Below, one piece after another: positions 1-12,727 of a stretch of 64,000 bases of DNA (the stretch's first letter is position 1; every line of letters starts with the position of its first letter). The translations under genes and the position numbers were made by a program. The notes below the pieces were generated by a model. It saw only the letters and a program-made list of their open reading frames with translations, ran no database searches and had not been told where the DNA came from. The DNA is taken from assembly GCA_022497145.1 (NCBI GenBank), contig MU385873.1, positions 186,001-250,000 of the forward strand. Reading direction: 5' to 3'. Source of the DNA: Rostrohypoxylon terebratum (Eukaryota > Ascomycota > Sordariomycetes > Xylariales > Hypoxylaceae).

Positions 1-1
1 G

Positions 2-70
2 AAGAATTTAGAGGACATTGTACTGAAATGGTTCACGAAAGATGTAGATACTTTTGAAAACACTAAGTAA
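2..70 (+). CDS. possible 3' end of a gene cut by the left edge
   Basis: A frame open from the window edge encodes 22 residues (beginning KNLEDIVLKW, ending FENTK) and stops with TAA at 68-70. The composition looks protein-like, but so short a fragment cannot be identified. It could be the last exon of a gene to the left, or chance. Confidence 0.2.
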   Translation, partial: KNLEDIVLKWFTKDVDTFENTK

Positions 71-818
71 AAGTTTAGACTAGATGAGCCCCTCTAAGAG
101 GAAGATGTCTTTGTGACATAGACGGGCTGTCGAAGCTTACTTATAGTAGACTGATCCAACGATACTTCGGTAATTATTACAAGGCTTCTTAAGAGGGGAT
201 GTGTCGTGATAGCGATTAATAATTCTATATTCCAATGGAAGAATTGGAGTTCTGATGACAAATTCTAGCAGATGTCGCAATCCTCTATCGATCAAATAGT
301 ATGCAAGTGTCTTGATTGCTCAAGAGTGGTGACGCGCAGCATCAGTAACTCAGTAACTGCACATGTGAGGGCGGGAATGTATTGTATTGTACATGCTAAG
401 TACTACTTCGTACGCTAAGTACTAGGTTAGGTACATGTATGGCATATGCAAGTATAGGAGCTATGACCATATAACCGTCACCCGTTCCGTTACCCGTCTG
501 CGCGTTACTTGACACAATTCCCACTAAAATTCTACAACGGGCGAACGGGGGAAAACGTATAATACTGCTTTCCATCTTTTCTGGTAAGCAAATAATATCT
601 CCGTTTTGCTTCACTTCGTGCAATCTGATTTAGTTGAGACGCGTCCAAATCTCATCCGAGCCTTTGTTTTTCATAGATGCGTCTTAACTCAGGTCGAGGG
701 ATTCCTTGGATTTTTGTTAGTTTTGAATTTTAAATCCTCTAATAAATACTAAGAGCTAATTACGAGGAATGAAGATATTTCACCCTTGATACGGTGATAG
801 ACGAAATTTGGAACGACG
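71..818. other. gene-free upstream region
   Basis: No coding signal on either strand. It is AT-rich, with a short repeated motif around 398-435 (two copies of a GCTAAGTACT core). The part next to 819 should hold the promoter and leader of the AT-hook gene. Confidence 0.5.
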
Positions 819-1937
819 ATGGCTGATAACAACTTGACAGACGGGGTTGAGGCAGGGGCTGTTCGCAAAGCCAGTTCCAAAGCCAGTTCCATCAATACTA
901 GCAGCATCTCTCATGGTCTTGAAGAAGCTAGAGCAAATACTATAATTACTCCTATCATTTCAGATGTCTTCCGATCATGCCTCAATAACAGTTCCAAGAC
1001 ATCCTCATCACATCTCTCATATCAACCACAACAAAATCTGCAAAATCTGAGCTCAGAATCGAAGGTACAAGGCTCCCATGCAACCAATTCATTGACTCCA
1101 TCGCGACGCACAACGTTAGCTGTATACATCAGATCTACTTCGTCGCCTTCACCGTCTCAACCTCGACGAGGAAGGCCACCCAAAGATAAAAATCGGGAGG
1201 CGCGACCGGAATCAGGATCAGGATCGGCAACTCCAGGAAAAATAAGACCTAGCCCTCTGCTTTCTACGGAAAACGAGACTGGTGGAACCAGTCCCCAGCC
1301 TAGAAAGAGAGGCAGACCAAGAAAACCCGAGATGGCCCATGTAAATGGCAAAGAAGGCGGCGAAGAGCCTAAGAGAACACAACCCAGAGAAGCGAAGCGG
1401 CGCGGAAGACGCCCGCGCACTCTTTTGCCGTCGGCCAGGGAACGGTACTTGCGGGCTAATGCTCAATACTTACCCTTCATATGCGAATGGCGATGGTCAC
1501 CAGGTAGATCCTGTCCGGCTGAGCTCCAAAACATGAAGACACTACGAAAACATGTTGATATAGTTCATGGGTATGAAGAACCGCTGGTTTGCCGGTGGGG
1601 AAGATGCGGAGCAAGGAAGAGCCCCATACGGTTTGAGGATCAGCATAAGTTCGACGAACATATGGAAAGGGCACACTTTAGATCGTTTGTGTGGCACATG
1701 GGAGAGGGTTACCAGAATGATGGGATCTCGACACTCAAGCGCGACTCTGATGGACTTCCGAAATACCTTTTTGACAAGGACGGCAAGCAGGTTACACCGT
1801 CAGTTACCGAGCAACAATTCGAAGATGACCAGCAATACAAGGAAAGGAAGCGAAAGTTGAAGCGGCTTCTCATTCTGCAGGAGGAAAATGCTCCTTTCGA
1901 AGAGGAATATACAAAGCAAACACTAGGGGTTGCCTGA
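819..1937 (+). CDS. AT-hook and C2H2 zinc-finger-like nuclear protein
   Basis: A single-exon frame of 372 aa starting at an ATG. The Ser/Thr-rich N-terminal third looks disordered. Three AT-hook-like cores follow: RRGRPPK near residue 116, KRGRPRK near 163 and RRGRRPR near 194. The C-terminal part has two C2H2-like fingers: the first has C-x9-C then H-x4-H (RKHVDIVH), the second C-x4-C then H-x4-H (DEHMERAH). A basic stretch (YKERKRKLKR) lies near the end. AT-hooks bind the minor groove of AT-rich DNA, so a chromatin or transcription-factor role in the nucleus is inferred. I recognise no specific orthologue. The neighbour is a kinase gene 2.6 kb away, with no evident link. Confidence 0.85.
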   Translation: MADNNLTDGVEAGAVRKASSKASSINTSSISHGLEEARANTIITPIISDVFRSCLNNSSKTSSSHLSYQPQQNLQNLSSESKVQGSHATNSLTPSRRTTLAVYIRSTSSPSPSQPRRGRPPKDKNREARPESGSGSATPGKIRPSPLLSTENETGGTSPQPRKRGRPRKPEMAHVNGKEGGEEPKRTQPREAKRRGRRPRTLLPSARERYLRANAQYLPFICEWRWSPGRSCPAELQNMKTLRKHVDIVHGYEEPLVCRWGRCGARKSPIRFEDQHKFDEHMERAHFRSFVWHMGEGYQNDGISTLKRDSDGLPKYLFDKDGKQVTPSVTEQQFEDDQQYKERKRKLKRLLILQEENAPFEEEYTKQTLGVA

Positions 1938-3490
1938 TTCACAACAATCAAAGTGGTCAAACCTTTGTATGCCTCGATGGACTGGACTGGACTGGACTCG
2001 ATCTTATTGTACATACTCCGTACCGAGCCGCTGTCGCTGTCCCATTAAACTTGAGGGATCGACGTTGATTTTGTTGGTTGGGTCTTAGAGTATGACCATC
2101 GAAGGATAAGTCGCGTGGATAAGCACATACCTATGGTCCTATGTCTTGTTTTGTTTTATTGAAGATATCCATAGATGTTCAGGAATGAAGGTATTCCCAA
2201 AGTGTACTTTGTAAACTCGACACATGTATAGCGATCGAAGCTTTACTGAGACACCCTTCATTGATTATAATCGTAAGTTTCTAACCGCCTTTCGCACCTC
2301 CGCCGAGAGGCCCTTTCTCATGCTTCTTTCAATACGACTTATCGGTATTACTGGGTACCACGTGTCTCGTTCTTAATGAAAGCCTCTTAAAGCAACAAAC
2401 AACAAGCGACAAGAAACCAAGGCAAAGAGGTGTGTGTGCCGCATTGAATCCTATTAGAAATATTACAATGCGTTACAAAGCTACTTTATCTAGTGTAGTA
2501 GTATGTACTATGTAGGCATTGTAAGTAATATTCAAGTCTTCAAGACCGATGGCCGCTGGCGTGGAGTACCGGTAGCTGACCAATCAATTGAGATTCCGAC
2601 CCCTCCCCACCTCCCCCAACGTCTCCTCTCTGGGTTCCTAATAACGGACGTCCAGCCTTTAGGATTTGATAGTTTCACCATATGACGTAATGAACATATC
2701 CGGCATTGATTCGGCAAGGTAGCATTGATGGACCCTGTTTATTTCTACATACTACTATGTATGTAATAGTAGTCTATCCAGCAGCACCTAGCACCTAGGC
2801 TTAGATCATTCATTTAGTTGAATCACATCACGCATAAAAATTCGTAGGAAGATGTATGATCAATGGCTTCCAATAGGATTATATATGTACAATGGCGATT
2901 CCATTGACGCAAATGTGTAAATATCGGATGACAGAGCGAATTGTATTGATCGAAGATAGATGGTAGGTACTAAGGCAGATAGGTAACTATTAACTATTAA
3001 TATAGGTACATCCATTTGATAGCTAAACCCCTAAATCCCTGCGGGAATAGGGAATAATAAGGGTGGCATTACGACGTACATCTGGAAAGAACACTGATGC
3101 TTCTACGTAGTAGGGCGCTAGGGCTATGCATACCTCCAGGCTGCAATATGGAAGCATTTACAGCACTATGGTACCTATCAGGAGGCTAGGTTAGCAAATT
3201 GAGGCAAGTAACACCAGACACCCGTAAGAACTAAGCCCTGGAGGTGTTTCTTAAAACCCGAACCCCAAGAAACTTGAATCTTTCTAGTTCAATGTTGTAA
3301 TCACTCCAATCCATCTCCATCAGCAAGGAAATTGCATCCACGCATCCACACATCCCTTCAACTTTCAAATCGTTCGTCATTCCTAAATTCGACTTTCTCC
3401 TGTTCATATAAAGTTCCCTTAATTCCCTTATTTCCCAATCCGCTTCTTGAACCCCCCTTATTAATACCTGGGAGACTTGACCTGGGCTGG

Positions 3491-3519
3491 GCATTCTGCA
3501 TTCTGCATTCTGCATTCTG
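3491..3519. repeat. short tandem repeat, 7-bp unit x4
   Basis: Four head-to-tail copies of GCATTCT in non-coding DNA upstream of the kinase gene. It looks like an ordinary microsatellite. Confidence 0.9.
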
Positions 3520-4375
3520 CTTGGACGGATTAATTCCTGAATCACCCGTGAACGGTGAACCCCATGAACACAGTTCAACCAATGTTCATGCGGACCGATC
3601 GGTCTAGCTAAGAGCCGTCTAGTCCACGCTAGACTTGTCGCGTACAACTCCAGGCTCGTGCTTTATTAGCGCATCCGCAACAATCGGAAAACACATACAG
3701 CATAATACTACCTGTTAGACCCTGGCAACTTGGGTCTTGGGAATTTGCGGAAGACTTCATTGCCTTGCCTCGCCTTACCTTGGACTTGCCTTTCCATCGT
3801 ACGCCCAACACGTCCAATACATCTATTGGCTTTTTCTCTCTCTTTTTTTTCTTTTAAAAAAAACGTTCGTTCGTTCGTTCTTGATTCATTCATATAACAC
3901 GTGTACGTATACCCATACACACCCGAGAGGTCCCTTCGGAGGGCTTCTCTTCGTATCAGTGGCAAGCAAGTGGAAGGATTGAAAAGTTAGAAGGGACTGG
4001 GCTCGGAGTATTGGTACATTTACGCGGTACAAGACTACAAGTACATACGATCTAAAGAAAACCCCATGCTCCCGAGCTTGATGAGACACGCAGTATTAGT
4101 GTCTGCTGGACCTTGATTAGCAAGCAACCGAACCCAAACTACAAGGCAGCCAGGCCAAATCAGAGGGAGCAGAGGGAACTGGACGCAACGTATCCCAAAG
4201 TGGGACTAAACCCACTCAAATTCACCCAGACTGCCAGACCCAGACCCTACCCCTTTTGCCCCTCGCTTCCAGTGATTCCCAGTGATTCCCAGTGACCGAA
4301 GGCCATAACACCAGGCCATACCAGGCCATACCAAGTGAGCCATAGTGCGACTAGTTTGCCCTGCCCTTTGCCCTG

Positions 4376-4390
4376 CCCCCCCCCCCCCCC
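4376..4390. repeat. homopolymeric C tract (15 nt)
   Basis: An uninterrupted run of C about 110 bp upstream of the kinase ATG. The length is likely to be polymorphic or prone to sequencing error. Confidence 0.9.
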
Positions 4391-4499
4391 AAAGGGCCAA
4401 GACCACCCCGGCACACAGCACCAGTCCCAGTTGGGCAGATCCAGCCGCCATAACGATAATAGGTAGAAGCTGGGCTGCTGTCGCCGCGCTACCGCCGAC

Positions 4500-6781
4500 A
4501 TGGGGTCCGACGAGTCAATTGAACACCATTCCAACCTCAATCATCCATCCCCATCCCCATCCCCAATTACTAACAATCCTCCCTCACCAACAACATCCGC
4601 TACAACATCCGTCACCCGACGAGGCCCTCACTTTAGAATTAGAAAGCGGTTTACATCATGGCATCATCCGAATGTTGACCTAAGGGATCCTAACCTAGGC
4701 GACGATATTATTAACACCGCCAATACCACCGACAACATGCCCATCAAATCACCCTCCTCTACCGGCACCAATAGCCATAATGGTCATAACAGCCATTTCA
4801 ACCAAAGATTGAAGAATTTCTTCCGAATAAATACTTCCAACACCAATGGAGACAAGGAGAAGAGTCTCGACCATGCCTTAAAGTCTGATAACAAAGTTAG
4901 CTTCCGTCAATCTAGGAAATTTTTCACCAACGTCGGTAGAATTAGGTCAACTACGACGGCGAGTGAGGGAAATCCTCTGGACGATGCTCTCAGCCCCACC
5001 GCCAATGCCAATCCGTATTTCGCTCATCAGGGCCAACCCGGACTCCGACATCACAACGAAGGATCCGTACCGCCGAGCCCTCCCGACACACCTAGTTTGA
5101 AAGTCCACGGTCCCGACGGCGCAAAAGAACAAGCCACGAATGCCACAAAAGAGGAGTTGGCCAGGAAATTAAGGAGAGTTGCGAGTGCCCCTAACGCTCA
5201 GGGTCTGTTCAAACAAGGGAAAGGTAGTGGAGAGAGGCCGGCCACTGCGGAACTAGGGAAAGAGCCGTTAATTCAGGGCACGAATGCTGCCTCTTTAGGG
5301 TTCGTAGATGCCAAGGCGGCACTTGCTGAGGCCGCAACGCTTGCCGTGCCCGAGAATGATGGTCTCGGTGCACTTCCACCGCCGCCAAATCCCAATTCCC
5401 TCGCGTTTCGTCGGACCTATAGTTCCAATTCCATCAAAGTCCGTACCGTGGAAGTCGGCCCCGCCAGCTTCGACAAGATTAAGCTCATCGGAAAGGGTGA
5501 CGTTGGAAAAGTCTACCTCGTGAGGGAAAAGAAGAGCTCTAGGCTCTATGCTATGAAAGGTAGGTACTTTTCTCCCAAACATTTTCGGGTCTTTACTTAC
5601 AGAAGTAGTTTTGAGCAAGAAGGAGATGATCAAGCGTAACAAGATCAAGAGAGCATTGGCCGAGCAGGAAATTCTGGCGACGAGTAACCACCCCTTCATC
5701 GTAACCTTATACCACTCGTTCCAGTCCGAAGATCATCTATACCTATGTATGGAATATTGTAGTGGCGGGGAATTCTTCAGAGCGTTACAAACCCGTCCCG
5801 GCAAATGCATACCGGAAGAGGATGCTCGCTTCTACGCCGCAGAGGTTACGGCAGCCTTAGAATACCTTCACTTGATGGGGTTCATTTACAGGGACTTGAA
5901 ACCAGAGAGTATGTTTACCTCTCATTCTCATTCTTCCACCAATTGTGCTAATATGCTCTACAGATATTCTGCTTCACCAATCAGGACACATTATGCTTTC
6001 TGATTTTGACCTATCCAAGCAGTCAGACCCCGGTGGGAAACCTACCATGATTATGGGCAAGAATGGCGCCAGCACCTCGTCGCTCCCCACGATAGATACG
6101 AAATCCTGCATCGCCAACTTCAGGACAAATTCGTTCGTCGGAACGGAGGAATATATCGCACCAGAAGTTATCAAAGGCAGCGGGCACACCAGCGCCGTGG
6201 ATTGGTGGACACTCGGTATCTTGATATACGAGATGTTATACGGCACAACCCCCTTTAAGGGAAAGAATCGTAATGCGACCTTCGCCAACATCCTCCGAGA
6301 GGAGATTCCGTTCCCGGAACACTCCGGAGCACCTCAAATCTCAAAGTATGTCCAAGCCGAGAATGCGAGAATGGCAAGTTCTTCTGTATAGATATACCAG
6401 TACTAACTGTTGTCTAGCCTTTGCAAGTCGTTAATACGGAAATTACTAATCAAGGATGAGACGAGAAGGTTGGGCGCGAGAGCCGGAGCTTCCGACATCA
6501 AAGGACATCCGTTCTTCCGGACAACTCAGTGGGCCCTCATTCGACATATGAAGCCACCAATAGTTCCACATGCGGGTCGCGGGGTCGACACGGTCAATTT
6601 TAGAAACGTAAAGGAGAGCGAGAGCGTCGATATTACTGGATCAAGACAATTAGCCTTCTCCAAAGGTGTGCCATTGGATAGCGAGCTAGCGACACCCGGT
6701 AATGAAGCTGTCGATCCATTCGAGGAATTCAACAGCGTAACATTACACCACGACGGCGATGATTACGACAGCGATAGGTAA
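4500..6781 (+). CDS. nrc-2: AGC-family Ser/Thr kinase, NRC-2/Fpk1 type
   Basis: Four exons (4500-5559, 5609-5908, 5964-6345, 6418-6781) encode 701 aa. All three introns are GT-AG and keep frame; the last carries a TACTAAC branch point. Residues 1-320 are low-complexity and probably disordered. The kinase domain follows: glycine loop GKGDVGKV (331-338), catalytic lysine in AMK (353), YRDLKPEN with catalytic D449, then DFD (467-469) instead of DFG, and an APE motif in exon 3. DFD is typical of Fpk1/Kin82/NRC-2 and plant AGCVIII kinases. Known members phosphorylate phospholipid flippases and set plasma-membrane asymmetry; Neurospora NRC-2 represses conidiation. The C-terminal tail resembles an AGC tail. 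The second and third introns fall exactly inside the N of KPEN and at ISN-LCK, which supports the joins. Confidence 0.93.
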
Positions 6782-8109
6782 TTGCAAAGAAGCACACCTC
6801 GATTCATAACGCGATTCCCTGTCTTTCGTCGAACTAGCGCTCAGCAGTAGAGCTATTCTTTCTACCAAGCTTACGACCATTCGGGCTATGCAGTTTTGTT
6901 ATCAGCATTGATTGATGGATTATCGATGAATTGTACTATGAACCTTGAAAGCAGACAAGCAATATCGGCATTTGTTGACGAGATTCCTCCACTACCTTCG
7001 ATGTTGAAGATTGCGACCAGGACCGAGCACGAGAGGGAAAGGGGTGATGGCGGCATTAAGCATTCATATGTATGGCGTTATTCGGCACGCGGAGTTTTCG
7101 GGCGAGATGACAGAAAAGGGACCGCGGATTAGTAAAGTGACTTGTATGACAATTGCAAAATAAGGCTTGCTTATCATCGATATTGTTGTCTTAGAAGACT
7201 TGAACCAGCTCGCGCTGCTTGCCTTACTAACATAGCCTTCATTAACTAGCTAGCCGAGTTATATGCCTTTCCGCCTTTCCATCCAGTTACTCCTTACCGG
7301 TATTTTGTTTCGATATGTACCTTCTGACTACCCAGCCCCCAATTTCCTAAATTAATTGCCTCCTTCTGACTCTTTGCCGCCTTACACGGCATCTCACGTA
7401 TTAAATCGAAAAAAAAAGAGCAGAAGGCAATCCAGCCAAAATCTATTATGTACATATTTTCGTGTAGATTGATACAAAAATCTACAGGCAGTTAAAGAAA
7501 CGAGTCCCGAGCCTAGGGATCGCGATGCGACTTGCGGCTGACACCATGCTGATCGGATGACCTTTGCCGCGGAGGGTCGCATTGGGTCATTTAACCCTGT
7601 GACCTCCTTTTCCAGCACGAGGCTGACGCCTCATTTACAAAACCATACTTGTCCTACTCTCTTCAAACAAGAAGCTGATCTAGTACGTAGTAGTAGGTCG
7701 CTTATATTCGGCTCATTCCGAGATAAATCTCATAAAACGAGACTTTTTTGCTCATGGTTCTTGAGACGTTCGCATACCCTGGTTGCTACCTACCTAGTTC
7801 TCTTATGAGGATTCGCGTTAGTCTCGTAGCGCGCCGGAGACGCTTTGCCGAATCTCACGTAGGATCGTCAGGTTAGGGTAAGACATTAATATTTAGTTAT
7901 TTTTCTTGCACGCGGGAAAATTAGCCGGATCGCGGACTTGCTGTCGATACTCAGTATCCAAGGCTACGACGACGCAATTATTGCGGTTATGGCGTCGTGA
8001 TTCGAAATAGGGCGCAAGAACACTTCAATTTAACTCGGAATATTTCCCCCAAGAATACGGCGTTATATACGAACCGCGCGCTACATGACGGGACCTCGTC
8101 AAGCCCACC
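6782..8109. other. intergenic region
   Basis: No gene supported. It contains the kinase 3' region and the promoter of the two-TM protein. An out-of-frame ATG at 8085 lies 25 bp upstream of the chosen start at 8110 and opens a frame that overlaps the coding sequence. Confidence 0.5.
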
Positions 8110-10058
8110 ATGGCGCATCCAATTACTCGCGAGAAGGATATGCTAAGAGCGCCTCCCGGACGCATGGGCGGCCGCACTCTTACTATGCCGGCTCCCCACG
8201 ATACGACGGCTATCGCGAAACCAGCGCCGCCGGATATCAGCCTCGAGCAGCGAGAGCTCGACTTGCTTGGCCCCGTTTACGTCCTAGACAAGACCGACTC
8301 GCCACGGGGCTATGCCCGAAACCGCGTCAACGGCGTTGAGGAGCTGCGTAGGGTCTATCTTCAGGGTGTGGACGAGCGGGTTAGAGAGCGGAGGACGTTT
8401 GTTTTTCAGGGCTTGCCTGCGGAGTATGTGCCCGTTCTTAGGGACGAGCTCGATGTCGATGTACGATTTCTTGAGGCGCATGTCGGGAAACGAGCTTATG
8501 CGCCGTTGATGAGAAGGGGTGTAAGGAGAGCAGGGGATAGGGATGATGGTACGGAGAGGAAAGCTAGTTTCGCTTGCTTTGAGTACCCGGAGTTGTTGAC
8601 GTCGAGGAAGGGGATGGTGACGGCTGGTATGAGGCATGGCTCTCTGGATAGGCCAGGGACTCGGACTAGCGGTGGTGTCGCCGGTGAAACATCTACGCAC
8701 TTGATATCGAACGATGAGGAATACAGTGTATTTTGTCGTGCTTCACTATGGTTGGGTTCTAAGGCTGATGGTAAGTTATCCTCAAATGCTCATAGCCATC
8801 GTGGCTTCAAATACTTACTGTTGCACTAGTTCTTCTCTTAGACCGCCCAGAATGGACGCGACCCTCATCCGAATTCCGGAAAGCTGTATATTCTTCACCA
8901 GAACTAGTCCATTCCCCCCTTAACCTTAACCCCGTCACCGGGAACGCAAGTGGGAGTAGTGTCGACAGCGATACGCTACATAATAAATGTATTGAAGGGG
9001 CCGAAATCCCAAGCTTTGAGACACTGCTCTATCAAAGCTTAGTTGATCAAATATCTATAGAGCAAATTCCGAGTAGCAATGACAAGGCAACGCTCATCGA
9101 AGACATCGCCATACATCAATGGACCGAATTCTTCGAAGCTCTCTCCACAGACCTAACCCCTGGCTCGGTCGGAACAACCGTCCTATACAAACAAATACAA
9201 AGGAGCCTCGAGCGAAACCTAAGCCAATCTAAAATATACAACGAACCCCCTTCCGCAACCCCAACATGGGAATCCCTCCTCTCCCGCCTAAACCGGCACA
9301 TCACCTTCCTCACCTCCCTCTCTCCCCACCAAACCCCCTTCCAACCCCCGGCCCCCCTCTCCCCCTCCTCCTCAGCCTCCAACCGGCGCGCCCAACTCAC
9401 ACCCACCGCCCTGCCCCCACCAACCTCCCACCGCGCCCCTCCCACCTCCCCCACCTCGTCGGACCAAAACCAACAAAGCCTCGACCGCGTCTCCTACATG
9501 GGCGGCGTGCTCCTGCCCCTCTCCATCGTCTCTAGCATCCTGTCCATGAGCGACCCCTTCAACCCGGGCGGCTCCCAGTTCTTCGTCTTCTGGGCCGTGT
9601 CCGTCCCCCTCGTCTTCCTCACCATCCTCATCATCTACGCCGACTCCATCCGCAAGGCCGAGGTCTGGATCGAGGTCGCTAGTACCGCGGGCGCGGGCGC
9701 GGAGGAGGACGAGGAGGAAGAAAAGAAGGAAGAGGAACGGAAGGAGGGGGTTGCGAGGCCGGAATTTGTTGATGAGGGAGCGTTGAGGAGGAGGAGGAAG
9801 GTGGCGAGTACGAGCCTAAGTTTGCCGGTGAATGAGATGGCGGAGTATGAGTCTGATGACGGGTACGGGTATGGGGAATGGGATGAGCCGCCGGGTATGA
9901 TGGTAGAGAGGATGTTTAAGAATTCCGGGAAGAAGAGGTGGCGCAAGGAGCAGCTTGGCTGGGTGGGCGCGTGTAAGGCTGTGTTCCGGATCTATAAGCT
10001 AAAGAAGGGTAGGCCGCCTAGCTGGCAAACGAACGTGAGACGAGGGAACACAGTTTAA
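8110..10058 (+). CDS. fungal membrane protein with two C-terminal TM segments
   Basis: Two exons (8110-8770, 8830-10058) encode 629 aa. The intron has a GTAAGT donor and joins GCTGATG to TTCTTCTC, giving ADVLLLDRPEW. The ATG at 8110 sits in CCACCATGG, an ideal initiation context, so I prefer it to the out-of-frame ATG at 8085. A soluble N-terminal domain spans about 1-430, with a Pro/Ser-rich linker just before the membrane. Two hydrophobic segments follow, about 446-466 (GGVLLPLSIVSSIL) and 475-497 (FFVFWAVSVPLVFLTIL). After them comes an E/K-rich stretch (near 520) and a basic tail. This layout recalls CorA-like fungal proteins with a TM hairpin at the C-terminus, but I see no GMN-type signature, so ion transport is not shown. 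Exon 2 is unusually C-rich in 9250-9600. Confidence 0.8.
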
Positions 10059-10163
10059 AATTTTCGATACCTATGTTTTAGAATAATTGGGTGTATGTAC
10101 TATGTTAGATATAACCTAAATGTATATACAAGATTCAGGGGGATATTGCGCTCCCCATTAACA

Positions 10164-11433
10164 TTAATTCTCAATACTCTTGATCTTCTTATCAAGAGAG
10201 TGATCATGATTCGTGATACACAGTCTAAAGTGGACTACGAGTTGAATTTCGGGCATGGCCTTCACGACTTCTTTACTCCAGCTGTGGGCGTGGTCAAATT
10301 TTTGAATTGTGTGGAGAACTGCGCCGGGTTCGACCAGAGATCTCATTTGGATGCTGGCCTGGTCTGCTGAAAGGACCAGAGCTGATGACGGGATATCTTC
10401 TTGCCCTTTGAGCCAGAGGTCCTTCAAGTCTTTGAATGACTGTTTAACGTATTCTCCATCTGGATTTATAATGCTCTCGAGCCAGTCCGCAACTCTCCTC
10501 TATTACATTCACGTGTCAGTATCTGTTCTTATCAGTGATTCAGGAGAGAAGGCGGATATGTCGGCAATATGGAAATCAAACAGAAAGAAACATTTTGAGG
10601 TTATATTTTGGGAGAACTATTCTCTAGCCAGAAAGAAATAAAAAGCCCGGGGTACTGACCTGGTAAAAGACTGGATCGGACTCCTCGTCGTACAACTTCT
10701 TCAGTTGTCGTAACTTCCCACGATCTTGAGCATCTATTAGAAGGGTATGACACATTTCCGTACCCCTCCCAAACAGCTCATACACCTTGGGAGATCTACC
10801 CAGATGCATCAGTATGCTATCGTGGTAGAATTGGTACTGTGGTACACCGGACCAGAAACCTCGCTTACGTTTCCACTGCTCTACGAAGAACTTGCCCGAA
10901 GCCCCTGCTAACGCCGCGAGGCTTATGCATACAGGGCTCGCAGGAGAACTAGCAAAGTAAAATCTCGTCACGGCAGGGTTGTTGACTTGTTCCGTTGCGA
11001 GACCGTTCCGCTGCGTGGTCTGTATTGAGATATTCTGAAAGGCCGAGTCGTCGAAACAGAGCGTATCGGTTGTAGGGTCGAACCAGGTTAGCAACCTAAC
11101 AACCCGACGGCTACCGCGGGGCCGACTTCCAACACATTTCCACGCACCGGTCCGCGAAGCGAACCTCCTGGCCTCGCGGCATACCAAAAGCAGGGCTGGC
11201 GGGGCTGAAAGCACGGCTACTAGGTCTGAACTGCGGACCCGCCACGAATCGTGATCAAGTTCCTTGGTAACGTCCGCTTCGCCGTCTTGCCTGACAGAGA
11301 CCGTCTCCCTTCGGATTTCGAAAACTCGATGTGGAAGGGCAAAATGCCATATTAAAAACCTTAGCTCAGCTGGGAGCCTTGGGAACTGTGGAAATTCAGT
11401 AGCAACGGTAGACTTAGTCTCAAGTTCTACCAT
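10164..11433 (-). CDS. 2EXR domain protein
   Basis: Two exons on the minus strand (11433-10660, 10499-10164) encode 369 aa. The intron (10659-10500) has donor GTCAGT and acceptor AATAG and joins FYQ to RRVADWLES. Without the splice the frame ends after 11 intron-encoded residues. The N-terminus has the hallmark of the fungal 2EXR family: FPRLPAELRFLIWHFAL around residues 16-33, followed by basic residues and RVFEI. The family is greatly expanded in filamentous ascomycetes, and its function is unknown. The remainder shows no catalytic motif. The stop lies only about 105 bp from the convergent two-TM gene. Confidence 0.85.
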
Positions 11434-12727
11434 GGCTTTCCCCCACGCCGACTGTGCCCCTCGATGTAGAGCCAGACTGAATCGTATGACGAGACTGCAG
11501 TATGTGTGTTCAGAATTAATGAAACGGAATGCTACTAGCTGCTAGCTGTACTCTGGGTAAGGTAACTTCATGTGTAGCTGAGAAAATGAGTCGATATGGG
11601 GGCAGAGAGTGATAGGCGAAGAAGAGGGCACGTAATCTACTGAATTGGAATGGGATGGTAATAGCATCCTCTCGTATAAAGAAAATGCGGCGTTTGGCAG
11701 GTCATCTGAATGCCCGGCCGAGACTCGGTAGGTCGGAAACCGAACCGACAGTTTGGGTAGGTAGGTACTTTAGTCTTTAGACGTGGCCGAGCCAGGATTT
11801 TTCTTGGTGATGGACTTATCGACTTTAGTGAGTAATTGTCTTATTAAACCCATCCAAGTCCCTTGTGATTTGGAGTCAGCTATAAAGTCTACAGTCTACT
11901 GGGCAGTAGACATCCACGGATGCCATCAGGCGATGAAGTGGTTGTCAGGGTAAGATTGGTTTTCTTCACATCTTCCCTTCCTATAACCCATGAGCCAATG
12001 GGTCCTACCAAGATTCATCGGCCGACGCAAACGGACACCCGAAAATAAGTCACAATGCATTGTTACTTGTGTCCTGGTAGTATGTTGCTATCCATGGATG
12101 TTTCAGCCGTCGGAGTTCGGACAAACAAATAACGAGTCGGAAATGCTCTCACAAAGAGAGACGGGAAGATACCTAAGTCTGGATGGCTGCATGGTCCTGT
12201 AATTGTAAGTCAGAAAGAGAGGAAGAGGCTCGGTGAGATATCCAATTCTGGGGGTTGCTGGGGGTTGAGAAAGCAGAGAAGGTAAGGCCTTGGAAGGTTC
12301 AGGTAGGTTCAGATAGGTTCTGATAGGTCCAGGAAGCACAAGCCTCGGATATACGAAGCGACTTCTAAAATCCTCAAAAGCCATTTCGGTCCTTCCATTA
12401 TAAAAATATGACATGCGATTGGTCATTTCAATCTTATCGCCGATTGTATCGATTCAATTGTGCGGCTTCCATTGGTTCCTGATCCATTGTCCGGGTACGG
12501 GCTTACTTTACCCAATCAGGTTAGACATGCACCTATTGTACCGTACCGAATTATTTGTGCTACAAGCGTAACTCACGTCACTGGCGGGGAATCTCAACTT
12601 AATATCTGAATGCTACACCAAAGAAAACGGCCCCTCGTGAACAACACGCGTTTCCAGAACACGTGCGATCCCGTCGCATGTTCCCCCTACCATCAAAAAC
12701 CTGATTAATCATCACGGTCATCTCGCG
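11434..12727. other. intergenic region
   Basis: Divergent region between the 2EXR gene and DAD3. No gene is supported; short ORFs here lack codon bias or splice partners. It contains a tandem GGTAGGTAGGTAC motif near 11757 and GGTTC/AGGTTC repeats at 12295-12330. Confidence 0.5.

Larger units (their letters stand above)
1938..4499. other. intergenic region and probable long leader of the kinase gene
   Basis: No gene supported. It holds several low-complexity tracts: four 7-bp GCATTCT units at about 3491-3519, a CGTT run at 3864-3880, several imperfect 10-12 bp repeats at 4260-4335, and 15 consecutive C at 4376-4390. Pyrimidine-rich stretches and the lack of ORFs suggest a promoter and long 5' leader for the kinase. 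Confidence 0.5.

Noticed and set aside
3231..3647. 138-codon minus-strand frame in the kinase upstream region
   Set aside because: It crosses the GCATTCT repeat, which creates repeated residues, and shows no domain.
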